Shown here piece by piece: positions 34,934-41,232 of a stretch of 54,435 nt of DNA. Within the stretch, counting starts at the first letter, position 1, and each line of letters opens with the position of its first letter. The notes under the pieces are model-generated. The model did not search any database, was not told the DNA's origin, and was given only the letters and a program-made list of their open reading frames with translations. The position numbers were made by a program, and so were the translations under genes. This stretch comes from Leucobacter sp. Ag1 (GTDB taxonomy: Bacteria; Actinomycetota; Actinomycetes; Actinomycetales; Microbacteriaceae): contig NZ_LAYO01000086.1 of assembly GCF_000980875.1 (NCBI RefSeq), positions 1-54,435 of the forward strand. Direction: 5' to 3'.

Positions 34934-35018
34934 GGCGGGTTACCCGAGCGGCCAAAGGGGGCTGACTGTAAATCAGCTGGCACTGCCTACGGGGGTTCGA
35001 ATCCCTCACCCGCCACCA
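34934..35018 (+). tRNA. tRNA-Tyr (anticodon GTA)
   Basis: An 85-base type II tRNA. The acceptor stem is GGCGGGT paired with ACCCGCC, followed by discriminator A and an encoded CCA (35016-35018). The anticodon GTA is at 34968-34970 in a CTGTAAA loop closed by CTGA/TCAG. A long variable arm is present, and the T-arm is GGGGGTTCGAATCCCTC. It is followed by a strong terminator and then the phage-like island. I found no second copy of its 3-prime end in the window. Confidence 0.97.
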
Positions 35019-35022
35019 CCAG

Positions 35023-35060
35023 AAAAGCCCGGTCAGGATCAAATCCTGACCGGGCTTTTT
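35023..35060 (+). terminator. Rho-independent terminator of tRNA-Tyr
   Basis: A 17-bp perfect stem (35023-35039 with 35043-35059) has a CAA loop, a GC-rich core (GCCCGGTCAGG) and a T-run at 35056-35060. It lies five bases after the tRNA CCA. Confidence 0.92.
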
Positions 35061-35271
35061 GCGTTTTCGGGGGTCGCTCGGCCGGTGCGTCCGGCTCCCT
35101 ACTCCCGGCCGTTCCCTGACCTCTCTGCGGAAATCTGCACGATTTCGGATCCGGGCGCCCGGTGCGTCCGCGATTCTGCGGATCTCCGCGAGATGCCCCA
35201 GATCCGCGCGGAGCCTCCGGGGCCCTTGCGCATTCGAATTACAGAACTGTAGTTCGGCGGTCATCAACAGC

Positions 35272-35345
35272 TTTTCCACATCTCAGAGCCGGTATTCACG
35301 CGTTTTCCCCCGGTTTCCCACAGAGTTATCCACAGCTGTGGATCG
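35272..35345. promoter_or_regulatory. Cluster of DnaA-box-like sites
   Basis: TTTTCCACA (35272-35280), TTTCCCACA (35314-35322), a consensus TTATCCACA (35326-35334) and a reverse-strand CGATCCACA (35337-35345) lie within 74 bases. The last two form the palindrome ATCCACAGCTGTGGAT. The 390-base stretch between the tRNA terminator and the ImmA gene holds no gene, only this cluster and an SOS-box-like site. No dnaA or dnaN gene is nearby. Confidence 0.5.
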
Positions 35346-35393
35346 TTCGTGCGGATCGCTCGGTGTTGAAATAACGCGGATCGCGCATGCGGA

Positions 35394-35409
35394 TCGAACC
35401 CATGTTCGA
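35394..35409. promoter_or_regulatory. SOS (LexA) box-like palindrome
   Basis: TCGAACCCATGTTCGA fits the actinobacterial SOS box CGAAC-N4-GTTCG with six-base perfect arms. It lies 44 bases beyond the 3-prime end of the ImmA gene, with no gene start next to it. It may be a relic or control an unannotated transcript. Confidence 0.45.
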
Positions 35410-35452
35410 CGCGACACGCCGACCCTCACGGTGCGGTTCGAACATCCGCCGC

Positions 35453-35920
35453 TCAGCCCAGCGCGTCGCGGGTATCGGCGAACTTGCGCGACCACTGGCC
35501 GACGCCCATGCGCGGGTGCAGGTAGACGGCGTCGCCGATGCGCTCGAGCATCTGCTGATAGACCTCGACGGCTTCCGAGACGACCCCCAGGTCGTGGGCC
35601 ATGGACGCGACGTGGCCGTCGCGGAGCGCCTCGACCTCGCGGTAGCGCTCGGGTGCGATGAGTCGCGTTGCTGCCCACTCGTCGGCACGGCGCTCCATCT
35701 TCGCGTCGAAGTGGGGGAAGAGCGACGGGACGTCGCCGTTGAGGGCGTGGCAGGTCTCGTGCCCGAGTTTGAACGTGTGCAGGCGCGGCGCCATGTCGCG
35801 CTGGAGCCGGACGAGCTTCAGGTCGTGGTCGTATTCGCCATCCCGATCGAGGTGCTCGAGATTGACGTACTCGACGGTCACGCCGAGCGAGTCGAGGATG
35901 TCGAAGAAGATCAGATCCAT
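35453..35920 (-). CDS. ImmA/IrrE-family metallopeptidase
   Basis: A 155-residue zinc peptidase with the HExxH site at His54-Glu55-His58 (KLGHETCHAL). The probable third ligand region is MERRADEWAATRLIAPERY (Glu76), as in ImmA/IrrE proteins. Such peptidases cleave phage-type XRE repressors, often after DNA damage, and so trigger excision or expression. Its ATG overlaps the stop of the XRE repressor gene by one base (TGATG), so the two are made together, the usual ImmR-ImmA arrangement. It is the last gene of the leftward repressor operon. Confidence 0.85.
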   Translation of the reverse strand: MDLIFFDILDSLGVTVEYVNLEHLDRDGEYDHDLKLVRLQRDMAPRLHTFKLGHETCHALNGDVPSLFPHFDAKMERRADEWAATRLIAPERYREVEALRDGHVASMAHDLGVVSEAVEVYQQMLERIGDAVYLHPRMGVGQWSRKFADTRDALG

Positions 35921-36444
35921 CAGTCGTACTCGCCGTCCTCTCCTCGGTCGCGCGACCGCTTGCTCGCGGCCCGGCGCTGGGACGCGGCGAGCTCTTCGGC
36001 GATCGACTGGTCCTCATCTTGACCGAAGCGTCCGACAATGAGGTTCGACTCTACGGTTTCAGCGGCGTTTCGACGACGGCCGCCGAGAGCCTGCACGATC
36101 GCGGGCTTCGACTCCTCGTTGATGGTGTGCGGGGTGCGCAGGGCGACTCCGTGCTCGGCGAAGACGAGGCGGGCCGGCGAGCGGCGGTCGTGGGCGGCGA
36201 GGAACTCCTCGGCCTCGCGCACGAGCTCCCACGACTCGACGCCCAGCGAGAAGCACATGGCGTCCAGCTGGTCGATGGAGATCGGGCGGACGCCGCGCAC
36301 CATCTTCGACAGCTGGGACTGCGAGGTCCCGACGGACTCCGCCATCTGGCTCTGGCTGACGCCGTACTTGGCCATGAGTGCGCGTACCTGCCCGGCGATG
36401 TGCCGCGTCAGGTCGAGCGTGTCGTAGTCGTTCATGGGGTCCAT
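35920..36444 (-). CDS. XRE-family phage-type repressor
   Basis: A 174-residue repressor. The helix-turn-helix is at about residues 15-70 (IAGQVRALMAKYGVSQSQMAESVGTSQSQLSKMVRGVRPISIDQLDAMCFSLGV, in parts). A long charged C-terminal region follows, ending in an Arg/Asp/Glu-rich tail that could be the part recognised by the peptidase. The ATG at 36444 directly abuts an 18-bp palindrome, so the protein probably blocks its own promoter; an in-frame ATG at 36435 is also possible. Coupled by TGATG to the ImmA/IrrE gene. It faces a Cro-like gene across a 69-bp control region. Confidence 0.85.
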   Translation of the reverse strand: MDPMNDYDTLDLTRHIAGQVRALMAKYGVSQSQMAESVGTSQSQLSKMVRGVRPISIDQLDAMCFSLGVESWELVREAEEFLAAHDRRSPARLVFAEHGVALRTPHTINEESKPAIVQALGGRRRNAAETVESNLIVGRFGQDEDQSIAEELAASQRRAASKRSRDRGEDGEYD

Positions 36445-36462
36445 CGTGCCAGTTCTGGCACG
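36445..36462. promoter_or_regulatory. Operator palindrome at the repressor start
   Basis: CGTGCCAG-TT-CTGGCACG is a perfect 18-bp palindrome ending at the base before the repressor ATG (36444). It would overlap the -10 region of a leaderless repressor transcript. Confidence 0.65.
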
Positions 36463-36505
36463 AGTAGTCCAGAGGGCTTGCTATGTAGTTCCAGAAGAGT
36501 GAATA

Positions 36506-36521
36506 TAGTTCACATGAACTA
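36506..36521. promoter_or_regulatory. Second operator over the Cro-like gene start
   Basis: TAGTTCA-CA-TGAACTA (7-bp perfect arms) covers the ATG at 36514. A -10-like TATAGT (36504-36509) overlaps it. Its sequence is unrelated to the 36445-36462 operator, so two different proteins may bind the two sites. Confidence 0.55.
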
Positions 36522-36843
36522 CGCAACACCCAGTGCCCAAGCCGCTCTGGCCGTGCGAGCTCTCCTGCGCGATCGGTCCGAGACGCAGGAGCGGCTCGCG
36601 GACTCGATCGGCATCTCCCTCTCCACCCTCAAACGACGAATGCTGTGCGCCAGCCCCTTCACCATCGACGAGCTCTTCGCGATCGCACGGTACTTCGACG
36701 TCCCGCTTCCGCACGTCCTGTTCCCCCGAGCCTCGCGCGGCGAGGCGGGACCGGTTCCGCCCGGGAGCCCATCGAACCCGCCGGAGCGACCGCCCGCGAC
36801 CGCGGCGCGGCGCGCACCGAGCGCACCGGAGTCGCCGCGGTAG
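36514..36843 (+). CDS. Small XRE-type (Cro-like) DNA-binding protein
   Basis: A 109-residue protein. Residues about 8-70 form a helix-turn-helix domain (AALAVRALLRDRSETQERLADSIGISLSTLKRRM, then FTIDELFAIARYFDVPLPHVLF). The last 40 residues are a Pro/Arg/Ala-rich tail. It is transcribed rightwards, towards the lysis genes, and opposite the repressor, which is the position of Cro in temperate phages. Its start codon lies inside a palindrome, so it may control its own translation or transcription. The region 36844-37108 after it holds no convincing gene. Confidence 0.78.
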   Translation: MNYATPSAQAALAVRALLRDRSETQERLADSIGISLSTLKRRMLCASPFTIDELFAIARYFDVPLPHVLFPRASRGEAGPVPPGSPSNPPERPPATAARRAPSAPESPR

Positions 36844-37018
36844 GGGTGCCGCAGCGATCCACCAGTTGGCCCCGTTCAGGCGGGGAACCGAAGGCGTCGG
36901 GGTGATGACGCGTGGCCGTCCGTGGTGGGGCGGAACCGGCACGGGGTCACGTGCAGAGCCCGTGCGTGCGCTCGCAGATCGGCGCACGGGCACGGGGACG
37001 TCGCCTATCGACGGCCCT

Positions 37019-37089
37019 GCGGAGGCGCTCGTCGCTCCCCGGACACCCAACGCAGACGAGCCGAACGGAGCGCCTCCGCGCTCACCACC
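37019..37089. repeat. Inverted repeat before the acidic protein gene
   Basis: GCGGAGGCGCTC (37019-37030) and GAGCGCCTCCGC (37078-37089) are perfect 12-base arms with a 47-base loop, ending 11 bases before the GGAGAA ribosome site of the next gene. It could be a leader structure or a processing or termination site; the role is unknown. Confidence 0.5.
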
Positions 37090-37108
37090 GCTATCCGAAA
37101 GGAGAACC

Positions 37109-37348
37109 ATGACCGACATCGACGACCTCGAGTTCGCGAACGCCGGCGAGACCGGCACGGATCCGGGCACGGATCCGGACACCGACCCGGACATCGATCC
37201 GGATCCGGACCCGAACGAGTCGGGCGATCCGCCCCAGACCGACCCGGTCGACCCCACACCCACTCCCGAAGATCCCCCCGGGCACTGCTTCGAGGAGATT
37301 CCCCCGATCGCCCAGATTCCCGAAGGAGGCCCCGGTGGCGAAGATTGA
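37109..37348 (+). CDS. Small acidic Asp-Pro repeat protein
   Basis: A 79-residue protein of extreme composition. It starts MTDIDDLEFANAGE, continues with imperfect Thr-Asp-Pro and Asp-Pro repeats (about residues 16-36), a Pro/Thr-rich stretch, and ends with GHCFEEIPPIAQIPEGGPGGED including a single Cys. No known family. A good ribosome site (AAAGGAGAA) precedes the ATG. The last 14 bases overlap the start of the first M23 gene, whose ribosome site lies inside this gene, so the two are co-translated. It is probably a disordered phage protein; a role with the lysin is inferred only from the coupling. Confidence 0.65.
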   Translation: MTDIDDLEFANAGETGTDPGTDPDTDPDIDPDPDPNESGDPPQTDPVDPTPTPEDPPGHCFEEIPPIAQIPEGGPGGED

Positions 37349-38219
37349 ATGGCCGCTGAAGAACTTCTTCATCACCGATGAGTTCGGTGCGGGCCGCTCC
37401 CATACCGGCATCGACCTCGCAGCCCCAACCGGCACCGGTATCTATGCCACGGACGACGGCGTGGTCTCTGCGAGCGGCAACGGCCGGAACAACTCGTGGA
37501 TGGGACCGATGGCCGGGCTCTACGTGCTCATCAGGCACGCGTGGGGGTATTCCGGCTACGCCCACATGAACGCGTTCGTGGTGTACGCCGGGCAGACCGT
37601 CAAGCGCGGCCAGCTCATCGGCTACGTCGGATCGACCGGCCTGGCGAGCGGTCCCCACTGCCACTTCGAGACGCTGCCCCTCTCGCCGAACTGGGCGAAC
37701 GGCATCTCCGGTCGAGTGGATCCTCGCACCCACACCCTCGTGCCCCAGGGCTCGACCGTCATCCCCCCGGTAACTCCCCCCAAGAAGAAGGAGATCAAAG
37801 TGATCGCATACCACCGTGAAGACAAGTACGCACGCAACGGAGGGCGCACCGTCGCTCCGGGTGCGCACTTCTACCTGCACACCACCACCCCGAACACCTG
37901 GAACGCCGAGAACGTCGCCGGTGGCGTCGGCGCCTACTCCTTCACCGGGCACCTGTACGCCCAGGGGCAGCCGGGTGACGTGGTGCGCATCGTGTACGTC
38001 ATCCAGAACCAGAAGACGACCCCGGCCCGGAGCTCGACCCACTACACCGAGTCCCGCGTCATCGACAAGAACGGCCTGGTGCGCGCGAACGTCGAGTTCA
38101 AGCGCGGTATCGCCGACGGCGATCAGGTCTTCCTGCGCTTCGAAGCGGACACGGCGAACACCGCCCCCGTGAAGGTGACCGCGCTCGACTCGGACGCCTA
38201 CCTGTTCAAGGTGGTCTAG
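37335..38219 (+). CDS. M23 peptidase (lysin-like) with beta-rich C-terminal domain and internal start
   Basis: The 294-residue product has a LytM/M23 zinc peptidase domain at residues about 5-135. The zinc motifs are SHTGIDLAAP (His and Asp ligands), GYAHM and GPHCHFE (the HxH). M23 enzymes cut peptidoglycan cross-bridges. A short Pro/Lys linker (PPVTPPKKKEIK) leads to a 139-residue beta-rich domain of unknown family. At the linker, AAGGAG (37788-37793) stands six bases before an in-frame GTG (37800, codon 156), which could start the C-terminal domain alone. The GTG at 37335 has AAGGAGG five bases upstream. No signal peptide, so a holin-type pore would be needed for release. Confidence 0.82.
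   Translation: MAKIEWPLKNFFITDEFGAGRSHTGIDLAAPTGTGIYATDDGVVSASGNGRNNSWMGPMAGLYVLIRHAWGYSGYAHMNAFVVYAGQTVKRGQLIGYVGSTGLASGPHCHFETLPLSPNWANGISGRVDPRTHTLVPQGSTVIPPVTPPKKKEIKVIAYHREDKYARNGGRTVAPGAHFYLHTTTPNTWNAENVAGGVGAYSFTGHLYAQGQPGDVVRIVYVIQNQKTTPARSSTHYTESRVIDKNGLVRANVEFKRGIADGDQVFLRFEADTANTAPVKVTALDSDAYLFKVV
37788..37802 (+). promoter_or_regulatory. Internal ribosome binding site and GTG start in the first M23 gene
   Basis: AAGGAG, a six-base spacer and GTG lie in frame at the junction of peptidase and C-terminal domain. The predicted short product has 139 residues. Confidence 0.5.
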
Positions 38220-38242
38220 TCCGAGCGACCGGCCCCGAGCCC

Positions 38243-38941
38243 ATGCTCTACTACCCGTTCCCACCGGCCGGTGCGATCGAGTGGCCCGGGACCCGGCCCG
38301 CCGGGTGGGCGCCGCACTGGGGGACCGACTGGCCGATGCCGGTCGGGACCCCGGTGCCCGCCACCAGCGACGGCACGATTGTGTACGTCGGCGATGACGG
38401 GCTCGGCGGGCGGACCATCGACCTGCTGCGCGACGACGGCCTGCTGCAGCGCTTCGGCCACCTGTCGGAGTACCGGGTCGATCTCGGGCAGCGGGTCGCC
38501 GCGGGCCGGATCATCGCCCTCTCGGGCAACACCGGCGCCTCGACCGGGCCGCACCTGCACTGGGAGCTCCGCCGGGACCGGCTCTGGTCGGCCGGCGCCT
38601 GGATCGATCCCCGTTCGCTCCACCCCTCGACATTCGGCCGTGCGACCCGTGCGACCCACCTCGTCCGCTCGGCTCGACCGGCCGTCCCCGCACTCAAGGA
38701 GGTGCTCCCCATGGCCAATCCCATCGGCATGTTCATCGGCACGACCCGCCCCCGGACCGCGACGGAGGAGCGGTGCGTCATCTACGACCTCGACTCGGGG
38801 TTCTACACGACCTTCTCGGGGGTCCCCCAGTCCTACATCAACGACATGGCTCGTGCGCACGGAACCCCGGCCTTCGGACGGATGACGGTCAAGCACTGGA
38901 ACCAGGTCAAGGCGCAGCTGGACGAGGTGAGGCGCTCATGA
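38243..38941 (+). CDS. Second M23 peptidase with small C-terminal domain and internal start
   Basis: A 232-residue product. The M23 domain is at residues about 10-130, with zinc motifs HWGTDWPMPVG, FGHLSE and GPHLHWEL. After a basic linker comes a 77-residue C-terminal part (MANPIGMFIGTTRP...YDLDSGFYTTFSGVP). AAGGAGG (38696-38702) lies eight bases before an in-frame ATG at 38711 (codon 157), giving a much better ribosome site than the gene's own start at 38243, where none is clear. The C-terminal part may thus be mainly made as a separate protein. It resembles the first M23 gene only in domain type. The next gene starts by an ATGA overlap. Confidence 0.78.
   Translation: MLYYPFPPAGAIEWPGTRPAGWAPHWGTDWPMPVGTPVPATSDGTIVYVGDDGLGGRTIDLLRDDGLLQRFGHLSEYRVDLGQRVAAGRIIALSGNTGASTGPHLHWELRRDRLWSAGAWIDPRSLHPSTFGRATRATHLVRSARPAVPALKEVLPMANPIGMFIGTTRPRTATEERCVIYDLDSGFYTTFSGVPQSYINDMARAHGTPAFGRMTVKHWNQVKAQLDEVRRS
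38696..38713 (+). promoter_or_regulatory. Internal ribosome binding site and ATG start in the second M23 gene
   Basis: A full AAGGAGG and an ATG eight bases later are in frame with the peptidase and would yield a 77-residue protein. The site is stronger than any at the upstream start. Confidence 0.65.
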
Positions 38942-39279
38942 GCTCGGCCGAGTCCCTGATCGCCGAGGGGCTGTCGAGGGTGAACTGGGGCACCGTGCTG
39001 ACGGCGCTGCTCGGGGCCTCCGGCGGGGCCTTCGCGGCGCTGAACCGGGCCCGCGGCCGACGGCGGGACGACATGCAGGCGTTCATCGACCAGCTCCAGG
39101 AGGAGCGCAACCAGTACGCGGATCTCCTGCGCGAGGAGCGGCGCGCCGACCAGGCCCGCATGGATCGGATGTGGGCCGACAAGGCGGCGTCCCGCGAGTA
39201 CGTCGCGCAGCTCCGCGCTCACATCCACCGAGGCGACCCGCCCCCGCCGCCGGGCGCTCCCGACGGCTATATCGAATGA
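38938..39279 (+). CDS. Small phage-type protein with one membrane helix and a coiled coil
   Basis: A 113-residue protein. It has one hydrophobic helix at about residues 16-36 (WGTVLTALLGASGGAFAAL). A long charged helix follows (about 45-95, DDMQAFIDQLQEERNQYADLLREERRADQARMDRMW), predicted to form a coiled coil, and a Pro-rich end. This build is typical of the small membrane proteins (spanin-like or holin-accessory) beside endolysin genes. The ATG overlaps the preceding stop (ATGA), which couples it to the second M23 gene. No named family. Confidence 0.72.
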   Translation: MSSAESLIAEGLSRVNWGTVLTALLGASGGAFAALNRARGRRRDDMQAFIDQLQEERNQYADLLREERRADQARMDRMWADKAASREYVAQLRAHIHRGDPPPPPGAPDGYIE

Positions 39280-39307
39280 ACCGACCCCGCTCGCGGAAGG
39301 AGCGCTC

Positions 39308-39694
39308 ATGTTCAAATCCACTCCGGTCCTCCGGCTGGCCGTCTACGGCCTGGCTCTGCTCGCCATGGCGACGAGCTTCTTCATGACCGCAGTCGAGTCC
39401 CCGCTCGCGCCCGCGTTCGTGCAGACCGCGAATCTGCTCGGTGCGGCTGCCGGGGTCGGCGCGATCTCCAACCTCGGCACGCTCTCGCGCAGACCCGGTG
39501 ATGTCGGGATCGTTCCCGACGAACCCGCCGCGGACGGGTTCGGGGCCGCGGACGGATCCGGCACGATCCTCGAAGCGCCGGTCGGGCGATTCGCCGAGCA
39601 CGAGGCCTCCGGCGGGGTAGTCGGGATTGAAGCCGAGGCCGAGGCCGGTACCGAGGCGCCGAGGCACGCGCGGCGCATCCGACCCCCGGGGTAG
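39308..39694 (+). CDS. Putative holin-like membrane protein
   Basis: A 128-residue protein with two hydrophobic helices at about residues 8-30 (LRLAVYGLALLAMATSFFMTA) and 35-57. A long acidic, Gly/Ala/Glu-rich cytoplasmic tail with a basic end (HARRIRPPG) follows. Size, topology and position after two lysin genes fit a holin, the pore that lets lysins reach the wall. GGAAGGAG lies five bases upstream of the ATG. No family match is certain, so the holin role rests on context. Confidence 0.65.
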   Translation: MFKSTPVLRLAVYGLALLAMATSFFMTAVESPLAPAFVQTANLLGAAAGVGAISNLGTLSRRPGDVGIVPDEPAADGFGAADGSGTILEAPVGRFAEHEASGGVVGIEAEAEAGTEAPRHARRIRPPG

Positions 39695-39697
39695 GCT
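39692..39697 (+). promoter_or_regulatory. -10 element for the CitE-like gene (leaderless)
   Basis: TAGGCT overlaps the end of the holin-like gene and is followed by six bases and the ATG at 39704. Confidence 0.5.
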
Positions 39698-39703
39698 CCA
39701 GGC

Positions 39704-40531
39704 ATGACGGCCGCCGCGCTCTCCTACCTGTTCGTGCCCGCCTCGCGGCCCGACCGCTATGCCAAAGCGATCGCCTCGGGAGCGCACCGGGTCGTGATCG
39801 ACCTCGAGGACGGCGTGGCCGTCGCCGACAAGGCGGCCGCGCTGGCGCACGTGATCGCCGCCCTCGAGGCGGAGTCGGGTTCCGAGCACGCGCTCGCCGC
39901 ATCGGTGATCGTGCGCGTCGAAGGTCCGCGGTCCGCACGGTTCGAATCGGAGCTCGCGGCGCTCGCCGGGCTCTCCGCGGGGGCGCGAGGTCGCCTCGCG
40001 GGCATCGCGGTGCCGAAGGTGGAGGATCCGGCGGCGCTCGCGCACGCGATCGCCGCCGCACGAGCGGATGCGGGGACGGGGCCGGCCGCCGGACCGCTCG
40101 AGGTGCTCGCGCAGATCGAGAGCGCAGCGGGCCTGGCCCGGGTGGGCGAGATCGCCGCGGCCGATCTGTCGTTCGATCTCGACGCCGAACTCGACTCGGT
40201 CACGATGGACTTCGCCTATGCCAGGCTCGTGCTGGAGTCGCGCATCGCGGGTCTCCTCGGCCCGATCGCTTCGCCGTCGTTCGAGCTGGCCGACCTGGAC
40301 CGGGTCGAAGGAGACGCGCGCCGCTTCCGCGGGCTCGGCGTGACGGGGCAGTTCGCCGTCCATCCGGTGCAGCTGGCCGCGATCCACGCGGGCTTCGGCC
40401 CGACCGCAGAACAGGTGGCGTGGGCGCGGACCATTGTCGACACGGGCGACGGTGCCGTGCGCGTGGGGGAGCAGATGGTGGACGCCCCGATCCGCGACCG
40501 GGCGGAGCGGATCCTCGCGCAGGCCGGCTGA
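39704..40531 (+). CDS. HpcH/HpaI-type CoA ester lyase (CitE-like)
   Basis: A 275-residue TIM-barrel protein of the citrate lyase beta/malyl-CoA lyase family. It starts SYLFVPASRPDRYAKAIASGAHRVVIDLEDGVAV, where Arg and the Asp/Glu pair bind CoA ester and Mg2+. It has VIVRVEGPRSARFESEL, then LAGIAVPKVEDP, and LAQIESAAGLARVGEIAAA with the Mg2+-binding Glu. The end, GVTGQFAVHPVQLAAIHAGF, is typical of CitE-like stand-alone lyases. No citrate lyase alpha or gamma subunits are nearby, so it is a single-subunit enzyme acting on some 3-hydroxyacyl-CoA. The leaderless ATG marks the return to chromosomal genes after the island. Confidence 0.85.
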   Translation: MTAAALSYLFVPASRPDRYAKAIASGAHRVVIDLEDGVAVADKAAALAHVIAALEAESGSEHALAASVIVRVEGPRSARFESELAALAGLSAGARGRLAGIAVPKVEDPAALAHAIAAARADAGTGPAAGPLEVLAQIESAAGLARVGEIAAADLSFDLDAELDSVTMDFAYARLVLESRIAGLLGPIASPSFELADLDRVEGDARRFRGLGVTGQFAVHPVQLAAIHAGFGPTAEQVAWARTIVDTGDGAVRVGEQMVDAPIRDRAERILAQAG

Positions 40532-40564
40532 ACCGGGTGCGGGGACACCTCGCGCGGTTTCGCG

Positions 40565-40570
40565 TACGCT
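40565..40570 (+). promoter_or_regulatory. -10 element for yajQ (leaderless)
   Basis: TACGCT is followed by six bases and the ATG at 40577. Confidence 0.5.
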
Positions 40571-40576
40571 GGGGGC

Positions 40577-41065
40577 ATGGCAGATTCTTCGTTTGACGTG
40601 GTGAGCAAGATCGACTCGATGGAGGTCGACAACGCGGTCAACCAGGCCCGCAAGGAGGTCGAGCAGCGCTACGACTTCAAGGGCGTCGGCGCCGACATCT
40701 CGATGAGCGGCGAGACGATCCTCATCAAGGCGAACACCGAGGAGCGCGCGAACGCGGTGCTCGACGTGCTGCAGTCCAAGTTCATCAAGCGCGGCCTCTC
40801 GCTCAAGGCGCTCGATTCGGGCGAGCCCTTCGCCAGCGGCAAGGAATACCGCATCGAGTCGAAGCTCAAGGAGGGCATCGACCAGGCCGCCGCGAAGAAG
40901 CTGAACAAGTTGATCCGCGACGAGGGCCCGAAGAGCGTCAAGTCGCAGATCCAGGGCGACGAGCTCCGCGTCTCCTCGAAGAGCCGCGACGACCTGCAGG
41001 CGACCATGGCGCTCCTCAAGGGCGCCGACGTCGACGTCGCGCTGCAGTTCGTCAACTTCCGCTGA
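40577..41065 (+). CDS. YajQ-family nucleotide-binding protein
   Basis: A 162-residue cytoplasmic protein made of two ferredoxin-like folds. The family signature is clear: [33 protein letters not shown] (in parts) at the start and [34 protein letters not shown] near the end. YajQ proteins bind RNA or nucleotides, and some bind cyclic di-GMP. Length and sequence are normal. It is a single gene with its own leaderless start and a strong terminator after it. Confidence 0.93.
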   Translation: MADSSFDVVSKIDSMEVDNAVNQARKEVEQRYDFKGVGADISMSGETILIKANTEERANAVLDVLQSKFIKRGLSLKALDSGEPFASGKEYRIESKLKEGIDQAAAKKLNKLIRDEGPKSVKSQIQGDELRVSSKSRDDLQATMALLKGADVDVALQFVNFR

Positions 41066-41073
41066 GACCTCCG

Positions 41074-41122
41074 AAACGGCTCGGTGCCGCGGGCCACTGC
41101 TCCGCGGCACCGAGCCGTTTTT
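41074..41122 (+). terminator. Rho-independent terminator after yajQ
   Basis: A perfect 19-bp stem (41074-41092 with 41102-41120) has a nine-base loop, arms beginning AAACGGCTCGG and a T-run at 41118-41122. Confidence 0.9.
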
Positions 41123-41232
41123 CGTTCCCGATACCGGCTGTTCGGCGCTGCTCGATCACGGTGTCGAAATCGTTATTACGGAGATACGAATTGTGATCCA
41201 AGAGCGGCTTCGAGATCGCTAATCTTCGAGCC

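Larger units (their letters stand above)
35061..39694. mobile_element. Phage-derived lysis island next to tRNA-Tyr (remnant)
   Basis: The segment between the tRNA-Tyr terminator and the CitE-like gene carries only phage-type genes. They are a repressor with ImmA/IrrE peptidase, a Cro-like protein, an acidic repeat protein, two M23 lysins and two small membrane proteins of the holin/spanin kind. No integrase, terminase, capsid or tail genes are present, and no duplicated attachment site was found. It may be a decayed prophage or a domesticated lysis unit. Its ends are inferred from gene content. Confidence 0.6.

Noticed and set aside
35272-35345. Chromosomal replication origin
   Set aside because: DnaA-like boxes are present, but dnaA, dnaN, rpmH and an AT-rich unwinding region are absent.
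36905-37108. An upstream in-frame extension starting MTRGRPWW for the acidic protein
   Set aside because: It has no ribosome site, biased composition, and the AAAGGAGAA site directly before 37109 is decisive.
37144-37210. CRISPR-like or satellite repeat
   Set aside because: The GGATCCGG-rich repetition is the coding pattern of Asp-Pro repeats inside the acidic protein gene, without spacers.
34934-39700. Attachment-site duplication of the tRNA-Tyr 3-prime end
   Set aside because: I searched by eye for the T-arm and acceptor sequence near the right end of the island and found none, so integration at the tRNA is not shown.
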